DNA of 64,000 nucleotides. It comes from Utricularia gibba (taxonomy: Eukaryota; Streptophyta; Magnoliopsida; Lamiales; Lentibulariaceae). Position numbers and translations under genes: made by a program. How positions within the stretch are numbered: position 1 is the stretch's first letter; each line of letters starts with the position of its first letter. The stretch lies in contig NEEC01000002.1 in the NCBI GenBank assembly GCA_002189035.1, positions 1,364,001 through 1,428,000 of the forward strand, read 5' to 3'. Positions 56,484 to 64,000 of the stretch are shown one piece after another. The notes under the pieces are model-generated. The model made no database searches. It was given only the letters and a program-made list of their open reading frames with translations, and was not told the DNA's origin.

Positions 56484-57959
56484 TCACAGCGCACAACCGC
56501 ACATTCCCAAAACTCCAGTCCCGAAGGTGCCGTTGATTTGCTTCGACTTTCTCCGGTGGACGTCGTCAAGGACCTTCCCCGCCCACTCCAGAAAATAAGA
56601 CTCATTGTGACCGATCCTCCTATCCTTGAAATTCCTCATGACGCAGTCTTCATACTCCCTTGGCGTACCGGAGCAATCCTCCGCAGCGGAATCCCTCCAT
56701 ACTCCCTGATGCACCATCCCCGCCCAATCAGACTGCCACTGATAAATATACTGCCCGACGCCGGCGTACTCCTTCCACCCCTTTGGGAAAAACTCCATCA
56801 CGCTGCTGTTTCTGTCCATCAGAAACTGGTTCGTCAGCTGCGCACCGTGGGGCGTCACCAGCACATCCGTTTCACTCATCAACTCCACCTGTAGCATCCT
56901 TCTTGTTATCACTGTTTTCTTTTTTTTTTGTTTTGATAATAATCTTTGAGTTACCTGTTCACAAAATGTCAGGTTGTCGGAATGGGCGACTCTGAGTCGA
57001 CAGCCGTTGACTTTAGAGCAGGCATTTTGAAATATGGAGATGACTGCCGACGAGTTCTTGAAGGAACGGGGGCCGTCTCTCATCAGAAGTGTCATTCCGA
57101 TACGGAGGCTGGCGTCGCCGCCCTGTCCCGCTCCGAGGTTGCAGTACATCCGCGCCTTGCATCGCATCAGATCGTAGGCCCGTCGTCTTTTCTCCTTGGA
57201 CAGCCTGCCTTCGCAGCGCCTCATCACCACCGCCTCCTCGAAGCAAATAGGACCATCGTGAGGATCTTCACTCTGTACGCCACTGCCATTAAGATGGTCG
57301 AGGTGAAAATGGCCGTCAAACGTCGCCTCCATTAGGGTCTTCAGCCATGGCGCGACTGAAGTTCTGAGTTCCCCCTTGTGGTACAAGATCCACCGGTCCG
57401 GCAACCGGCAGCCGTTCCTTATAAACCATCCGACGAAGGGGAACAAGGTCGACAGGCCGTGCCACATGTTATCGTAGATATAGTGATTGTTGGAGACGTA
57501 CGTGGTGCCTTCCAGGAGTAAGGCGTCGTGGGGGAGGTAATTGGGCCACGCCAGCGCGTACGAATTCAACGCGCCGTCGCCCCTGTTCCGGCCCTTAACA
57601 CAAAGCACCCGACCCTTGGACTCGTTGGACGGGAACTTCATGTACTGCGTCTCGCCTTCCTCCTGAGTATCACTGAGCGAGCTCATGAACCAGGTGCGAC
57701 CCTTCATCGGGACGTCGGCAAACCGCACATCCTTCAAAGCCTGGAAGGTAACAGACTCCCGGAGCTTGGACCCCAACTCCTCCACCTCTTGCTGATTAAA
57801 GACGACAGAGCTAGATAACCCAACAATCGCGGAAGACTCCGGCGGGGTTCGAGACAACTCAATCTTAAACAGCGTGAAGACGACGGCGAGGGCGAGGGCG
57901 GCGTAAAGCTTCTTCAACGGCGAAGACGACATCCTCCCGTACATCCCCGATCTCTTCAT
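56484..57959 (-). CDS. GT61 (DUF563) glycosyltransferase, EOGT/POMGNT2-like
   Basis: Type II Golgi/ER glycosyltransferase. Two exons, 56955-57959 and 56484-56888, give 469 residues with start MKRSGMYGRMSSSPLKKLYA; the open frame extends further upstream but relatives start near here. A membrane anchor lies at residues ~15-32 (LYAALALAVVFTLF). Typical segments: WPNYLPHDALLLEGTTYVSN, HYIYDNMWHGLSTLFPFVGW, ICFEEAVVMRRCEGRLSKEK and the DUF563 core SETDVLVTPHGAQLTNQFLM, with FFPKGW and a C-terminal EYEDCVMRN. The 66-nt intron is a multiple of three and lacks stops, so the retained form also encodes protein. Plant GT61 members add xylose, arabinose or GlcNAc; the donor is not readable here. Confidence 0.88.
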   Translation of the reverse strand: MKRSGMYGRMSSSPLKKLYAALALAVVFTLFKIELSRTPPESSAIVGLSSSVVFNQQEVEELGSKLRESVTFQALKDVRFADVPMKGRTWFMSSLSDTQEEGETQYMKFPSNESKGRVLCVKGRNRGDGALNSYALAWPNYLPHDALLLEGTTYVSNNHYIYDNMWHGLSTLFPFVGWFIRNGCRLPDRWILYHKGELRTSVAPWLKTLMEATFDGHFHLDHLNGSGVQSEDPHDGPICFEEAVVMRRCEGRLSKEKRRRAYDLMRCKARMYCNLGAGQGGDASLRIGMTLLMRDGPRSFKNSSAVISIFQNACSKVNGCRLRVAHSDNLTFCEQVTQRLLSKQKKKKTVITRRMLQVELMSETDVLVTPHGAQLTNQFLMDRNSSVMEFFPKGWKEYAGVGQYIYQWQSDWAGMVHQGVWRDSAAEDCSGTPREYEDCVMRNFKDRRIGHNESYFLEWAGKVLDDVHRRKSKQINGTFGTGVLGMCGCAL

Positions 57960-59783
57960 GGTCAAGCCCGGAAGGGTATCAGACTCTGGAGATATAAACA
58001 GGAGGGCATGGAAGTCAAGTACCAAGCCTTGGAAAAGCAGGGCCTTCAATGGTAGCAACATGTGGAGAGCTCGGAGAAGTGATGTCGGAGAGTTAATGGG
58101 AGGGAAGACGAGGAGGGGATTTAGTCATTGCAGATTAAGTTAATAACAATTCTTAATTAGCGCTTAATTACGTCTACTGCGTGTACGGTTAACCCCAACG
58201 GCGACCGTATATACTTACTAAATATAGATCACATGTGTGTACGCGTCTCGGCATTCAATATTTCCAAATTCATCGGTTTTCTTTGCTGGAGAAGAAGAAG
58301 AAGAATTCAAATCATTAAAAAGTTGACGACAATGCCGCCGCCATACTATTCAAGACTTCATCCCGTAGCCCAAGATTCCACACAACTCACAATTAATGAA
58401 GAATATTAAAAAATATAATGAAATTCAAAATTGGTTAATATTCCCATATGTGATTTTTTTAAAATAATTGTGATTGAGATTAATTTGTATAAAATATTTG
58501 ATAAAACGTGAGATGTATTTAAGCACTCTTTTGTTTTTCGTTGTTCATAGGATATCACTAAAATGTACAGGAAAGTATGTTATCATCATTGATAATGTGA
58601 AAGGCTTATTTGACATACTCATTTTTTCAGTTTTTAGTACCAATTTGCATTACATACTATTGGTCTTCCTTGCATCAATTCAATTAGACCAATTGGTATA
58701 GTGATTATATTTCATATTGATTATAGATGAAAGAATGAATATAGTTAAATAAATGGATATTTATAATATTGTATAAAGATTTTTATCTTAGAATAAATAA
58801 TATAAAACCGTGAAGATTCAGTACTCAAAACGAATAATATATAAAGTAAGTTGTTATATTTCCAAACACAACGTTTGTGTGTTTTGTAATGATAGGGGCG
58901 TCGGTGCGAATGTGAAGGCTGTCCCCGTTAAGACTTTTGGAGAGCTAATCACTTATTTAAGAATAATTAGAGTTATTAGGTATTCAGTAGATGAGGTGAT
59001 AATTGAATTTAAATACAAAAATATTTTTCATATAAAAGGGAAAGATAGATGAAAGGCATCATTTGAAATAGAATAGCATCTTTAAAAACACCTCTTACTG
59101 TATGTACATATAAAAAAATAGCCATATTTAGTATTCATTCTTTAATTAAATATGTAGAAAATAAAGGGTAAATATCTGATTTTCTAAGTGATCTCCTAAA
59201 AAAACAGGCTAATGTTTTACAAAATTCTTTACTATATATCCAAGTCTGTAATTAATATATATTATTTAATATAAAATAATCTAGTGTGATTTATCAACCT
59301 ATCTTTTAATAAATCAGAAAAGATTCCTTTGTATTAAATAATCGAATATTAGGGTTTGATGATGAACAACAAGGGAAGGGACAGTAGATGAGGGAGGAGG
59401 CCCTCTTGATTTACAACAAGGGACCGAATCTTGAAAATAATTGTAATGCGTCCCCAACATGGAGAGCCAACCAGCCCTACGGAGATTTCCTCTGTACAAA
59501 GGTTCTCAACAGCGGCCCCCCTCAAAGTAGGATCCACTGCTCCACATAGACTACTAGTTCTCTTCTCCGACACCAGCCATTCATGATGTGTTTTGTCCAA
59601 ATGAAGGTGATGGTGTTTCTGGGCATTCCACACAAAACTCTGTTCTAAATATGTAAAAACACAAGGTTGCAAACTCTTGCGGTTCTTTGGAGGTGGAGCT
59701 CATATAGAGTGGACAGCATGGAGTATCAAAGATACCTTGAAAAGGATGGCATGTGATGTGTTTACTTGTGTGCTCGATGTTGC
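57960..59783. other. GT61 promoter, AT-rich intergenic DNA, ZFPL1 3' region
   Basis: GT61 upstream sequence to about 58300, very AT-rich DNA at 58380-59330 without protein-like ORFs, then the ZFPL1 3' UTR (about 59340-59783). Confidence 0.4.
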
Positions 59784-62240
59784 TCACTCCCGGGCATTAT
59801 CGACGAGCTCTTTGGTCAGACCACGTTGGGCGATTCTGTAGTATAGAATCCCCATAGTCGCCAAGCAAGCCCTGTCAAAATGGTGTGAGCTTCACAGGTC
59901 ACTTTGGTTCTGAGAAAGGTCTCAAAAAAGGATGGATGTTTAGATAACAAAGCAGTACATGATGGCTATGAGTAGGAGTAGCTTCCTTGGGTCCACTCTC
60001 TTGGGCTTATGATGTCTCGCACGGCCTTCAGAGGCGTCATCGGCATGAGAAGCATCTTTACGAGGAGTTGCGGTGACGGGTAGGATAGGTTGTTGATTTG
60101 GCCAGAAAGGTAGCAAAGCCCTCAGGAACTTGTTTCGAAAGGAACCTGAATGATATTTACAGAAATTATTTTGTTCCACAAACATCCATTAAACAGATTA
60201 ATGACTGTGTTAGAAGTGCTGAACAATAATTGAAAAAGGAACAATAGCATAGATCAATTATGCTAGTAGAGCTTATGGAACAGCCAAAACAGTTCGGCAG
60301 AAGGTAGCACAGGGTTGGTTTTTATTTACCTCTTCGTGTGTACTTCTTTCTGTTCCCATCTTCATCATCAGCATAATATGCGATCTCAGAGTTTGGCTTT
60401 TCTATCTGCAATGCACTCTTACGCGTGGTTGCACCTGGCTGTGGTAAAAAAAATTGCGGAAATTCTGATATGCACAAAAATAACAAGGCATGTATTTAAA
60501 CAGAGTCTTACACCAGGACTTGGAGTTTTGATGAAGTTGGCTTCATGATTGTTCAAAGACGTTGGCCCATTTATATCCACAATGTTTGAATTCTCGGGTC
60601 TTACATTTGAGGCAGTATCATTGCCGAAAGTTTCACTATCTGTTGATGAATGTAACAACGGTCCAGTTGCAAAAGCAGGAGGAGGATTTTGGGATTCTAC
60701 TTCACTCTGTGGTACTGGATAGTTCCCGAACAAGCTCTTTTCGAAACCACTCTGAAAACATATCAGGAAACTCCCAAATGACCACATTTAATTGCTAAAG
60801 AAGTAACAAACAATCCATCACAACTAAAAAGAATATGAGATGGAATGAAAAACACATCGTTAATTGGTACATATGCCAAAGCAGAGTGCGAAGGAAGCTC
60901 CATGCTGAACACATTAAAAAAAGTACCTGTAAAATTGCTTCTTTCAGCTTTGTATGAAAACGTGATCCCGAATCTTTAAAATTTTTTGGCGGCCAAATCT
61001 GAAAAATTAAAGAAAATTCAGAAAATAATAAAACAAAAAATCACTGGAATCGGAAATGACATGAACTTCACCAGGATAACTTACATTAGTTGGACATGCA
61101 GGGCAGACATACCCAACTGGAGCAGTATGAAGTGGGAAACTTTTAATATGTGAAACTAAGCAGCTTGTATGTATGATATCTGCAAATTTCAATCACTATC
61201 ACAAAAATATTTCTGGAAAAAAAATTACATACATTCTGAATTCAGCACGAATACATACGCATGCATCCCAATCGAGTAGTTTGTGGGTCTGTTCCATCTG
61301 CAAGAACAGCTTGACAAAGGCAGCATCTAGGAGGCCAATCATAGTCCCCATCAATTACCCACTGGGCGTAGGCATTGACCTGATTCATCAAAACATACCA
61401 GCTATTATAACTCAGTACCACTCATAATAAAAAGAAAATCAAACATAACATACCACACAAATCTGATGCTCAGGGAAACATATACATTCGCCACATACAG
61501 GGACCTTGTGGACGAAACAATATAACTTGGTAGCCTGAGACAATAAAGTTGCAGAAGCTCATGAGCATGGCAGTGTAAAGCCTGAGTAATCATCTTATAA
61601 ACCACATCATCAATAGAAACAATTAACATGGTATCAATTGTAATCATTTCAAAATAGAAAACTCGAGCATTTCCAACACCTCCAGATTTTTGCGTATAAA
61701 TCTTTATTTTTTTCAATGGCAAGATTTTGCTTATAAATCTTAAAGCCAAAAGTCAACATGCAACATACATGTTGAATTTTGTCACCGAATTTGCAAAAAA
61801 CATTACACCTTCAAAAAACCACGTTTCTTTTCTTATTCGGCCTAGTTCTTATACTTGGAACAAACCCAATTAGCTAATCAGAACCAATCCTTCTGATATA
61901 TAAATATCTTAAAAACCTTACATCGTTCGATAATACCCAGATAGGCACCGATAAAACTAATCTTACACAAAAGAAGTTCAATGAAAAAAAAAACCACGAG
62001 AACGGCAAAATGAAAGTCAAACATCTAGAACTTCCAATGAAAGCAAATGCTGTCTCGATCAGATCCATAATTAGGAAAATGCGTCGCGTATTAAAATTTG
62101 AAGTAAAACCAAGTCTTCAAGAAACGCAAATCAACATAATGACGCCGCCAATCGAAAAAGATGTGCATAATCTCCAAATAGGCAATTGAACAAGAAAAAA
62201 AGTCTTCTAATCATACCTTTCGACACTTGCAAACAACCAT
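59784..62240 (-). CDS. ZFPL1: Zinc finger protein-like 1 homologue (ZFPL1), Golgi membrane RING/B-box protein
   Basis: Nine exons, intact. Exon 1 (62217-62240) is only eight codons (MVVCKCRK). Exon 2 (61454-61534) gives ATKLYCFVHKVPVCGECICF, the B-box-like part. Exon 3 gives WVIDGDYDWPPRCCLCQAVL and TTRLGCM, exon 4 SCLVSHIKSFPLHTAPVGYV and CPACPTN, together the RING-like zinc domain. Later exons have ESQNPPPAFATGPLLHSS, YYADDEDGNRKKYTRRG and KFLRALLPFWPNQQ. The last exon (59784 to about 59873) encodes the C-terminal membrane anchor MACLATMGILYYRIAQRGLT. The animal protein binds GM130 and supports cis-Golgi integrity; the role is inferred for plants. Head-to-head with BUB3. Confidence 0.92.
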
Positions 62241-62668
62241 CACTTGCTGAGAAGAGTACCCAGATAGGACGAATTTTGCTGATCGTAATTCAGATCAACG
62301 GAAGCGTTTCAGGAAATTGCAGTTCTTGGTTTTCCCAGCTAATCTTTTTGATATTTATATATGCAGAAGCAGATAACGAGAAATGAAGCGTACGTATTTG
62401 GGCTTTTTCTGTTGGGCCTCAGCAACTTGTACCGTACGAATTAGAGTGAAGGTCAAAATGGACATTTCAAGTAAGACGAGTTATGGGGAAAACATCGAAA
62501 TATAAACCCTCAGAACAAATCTGTTAACTGCGAAACAAGCTTTTTAAAATTTGAACTGGCTTCCAGTTCTCTTCCGCCACCGTTGATTTTCAAAATCCGC
62601 AGCTTGGCGAACTATCGGAGCGAAACTCCGGCAAAATCTCTGAATCGTTAACGAGAGGAACGTCGATC
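62241..62668. promoter_or_regulatory. Compact bidirectional promoter ZFPL1 (-) / BUB3 (+)
   Basis: Only 428 bp between the two start codons. TGGGCC at 62413-62418 lies between both 5' UTRs. No other gene fits. Confidence 0.55.
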
Positions 62669-63975
62669 ATGGCGACGGTGGCACCACCTCACCTGGGGAA
62701 GGAGTTATTCAGCCCTCCCTCTGATGGAATTTCGAATCTTCGATTCTCAAACCACAGCGACCTTCTACTGGTTTCATCCTGGGACAAGGTTGTTTTTCAT
62801 GAATTTTTTGGTGAATTAGCATTTCATACAAAATAAATGGGGTGAAATTATTTTCTGTCCTTTCTTTTAGAGCGCTCGACTGTACGATGCGAGCACGAAT
62901 GTGCTCAAGGGGGAGTTGATACATGGAGCACCGGTTCTTGATTGCTGCTTCCATGATGATTCTTCTGGTTTCAGCGCTTGTGCGGACAACAAAGTCAGAA
63001 GGTGAATTCCCCAACTGCAATTTCTTTGTAAAGTTCAATTTCCTGTTTAGTTCTGTTTTTGCTCCCCTTTTGTCATACAGCTTCCATGTGATGTTCTCTG
63101 TACTTCAGGTTGGTATTCAACTACAATAGGGAGGATGTTTTAGGAAGCCATGATGCACCTGTTCGTTGTGTAGAGTACTCTTATGCAACTGGTAATATTT
63201 TTGACTAATTGATCAGTGAACTAGTCAGCTACATGTTTTACTCCGGATATCAAATGGTTCCTGTGGTGTTGGCGTTCATCTTGGTTGAAGCCCATTTCTG
63301 TTGCAAAAAAAAAAAAAAAATCAATCTTGGTATTCATAATGGTTTTTGAAAAGTCATCGGTCTGAAGTTATGCTCCTCGTTTTTTCAAAAAATTTGTTGT
63401 TCTGCATACGTACTGGATTTATCTCATATTTGCTATGTGGTGAATTAATTTTTTTGATTACTCGTTGAACAAAATATCTCCCTCTGTTATAGGACAAGTA
63501 ATTACTGGTAGCTGGGACAAAACCTTAAAGTGTTGGGACCCCAGAGGTGCCAGTGGCCAGGAACGATCTCTTGTGGGAACATTTGCTCAACCCGAGCGTG
63601 TGTACTCTATGTCTCTTTCCGGAAATCATTTGGTAGTTGCTACTGCTGGAAGGCATGTTAATATATATGACATTCGGAACATGTCTCAACCTGAACAAAG
63701 AAGGGAATCTTCTTTAAAATATCAAACGCGATGTGTTCGATGTTACCCTAATGGGTTAGGTACTGCTTTCTCTACCTGCTCTAATTCATATAGGGAATTT
63801 CTATCAAAAATAAATTTATCGAGCTTTTACTAAGGAAAAAGTAATTTTGTTCAGTATAGGGGCTCTCTATAACTGTGTTTGCTGCATTTTCTTGATCAGG
63901 TTATGCTCTAAGTTCTGTTGAGGGCCGTGTTGCAATGGAGTTCTTTGATCTCTCAGAGGCTGGTCAATCCAAGAA
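62669..63975 (+). CDS. BUB3: Spindle checkpoint WD40 protein BUB3, 5' part only
   Basis: Kinetochore WD40 protein that carries BUB1/BUBR1 and delays anaphase. Exons visible: 62669-62788 ([40 protein letters not shown]), 62871-63001 ([20 protein letters not shown]), one at about 63110-63191 ([20 protein letters not shown]), 63493-63759 ([60 protein letters not shown]) and 63900-63975 ([20 protein letters not shown]). The gene runs off the window within the next intron. The WD repeats, SSWDK and the [13 protein letters not shown] segment are those of plant BUB3.1/3.2. No lesion. A poly-A run interrupts intron 3. Confidence 0.95.
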
Positions 63976-64000
63976 GTACGTATATTGTATTGCATTTGAA

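Noticed and set aside
56538-57818. Plus-strand ORFs opposite the GT61 gene
   Set aside because: Shadows of the conserved minus-strand coding sequence.
58474-59052. Two AT-rich plus-strand ORFs
   Set aside because: Hydrophobic/Ile-Lys composition expected from AT-rich DNA; no motif recognised.

Overview
The window is nuclear DNA from a flowering plant, almost certainly a eudicot. Genes are split by short GT-AG introns, intergenic DNA is AT-rich, and nearly every product belongs to a plant family (WRKY22-type, PYL ABA receptor, LHY, OM64, RGXT, CGR, MIR166). About 26 loci fit in 64 kb, so the genome is gene-dense. No intact transposon, tRNA, rRNA, CRISPR array or bacterial-type operon was recognised. 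The exact species cannot be read from this sequence.

Layout. 0-8 kb: 3' end of a cutin-type GPAT (+), endosulfine (-), WRKY22-like (+), RING-H2 ATL (+), RGXT-type xylosyltransferase (-), PYL ABA receptor (-). 9-15 kb: a decayed nucleotidyltransferase/poly(A)-polymerase-like pseudogene, a 63-residue 'fiber' protein gene, an intact P-class PPR gene, and a second decayed copy of the fiber gene's first exon in front of the PPR gene. 15-23 kb: a DUF4079 chloroplast membrane protein, a MIR166 hairpin with its own TATA box, and the clock regulator LHY. 24-36 kb: a Lys/Glu-rich nuclear-type protein, a subfamily IX bHLH factor with a 2.2-kb first intron, and a RAD21/SYN cohesin gene. 36-51 kb: RabGDI, DnaJ with DnaJ-X domain, OM64, an AGL62-like MADS gene and a CGR2/3 pectin methyltransferase. 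51-64 kb: a Spinster-like transporter, an FBPase-like enzyme, a GT61 glycosyltransferase, ZFPL1, and the 5' part of BUB3.

The genes do not form one pathway. Themes do recur: cell-cycle and chromosome functions (endosulfine, RAD21, BUB3), wall and surface synthesis (GPAT, RGXT, CGR), endomembrane traffic (GDI, ZFPL1, GT61), and clock, flowering or developmental regulation (LHY, bHLH, MIR166). Several gene pairs are head-to-head and share short promoters with GGCCCA/TGGGCC elements.

Five otherwise well-preserved genes (WRKY, RING-H2, DUF4079, LHY, AGL62-like) each carry one apparent 1-nt length error in a homopolymer, and correcting it restores a family-typical protein. That pattern looks like residual sequencing error, whereas the nucleotidyltransferase locus is a true pseudogene. 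No wholly new system is evident. The most notable hidden element is MIR166, which lies under a misleading 252-codon ORF on the opposite strand.
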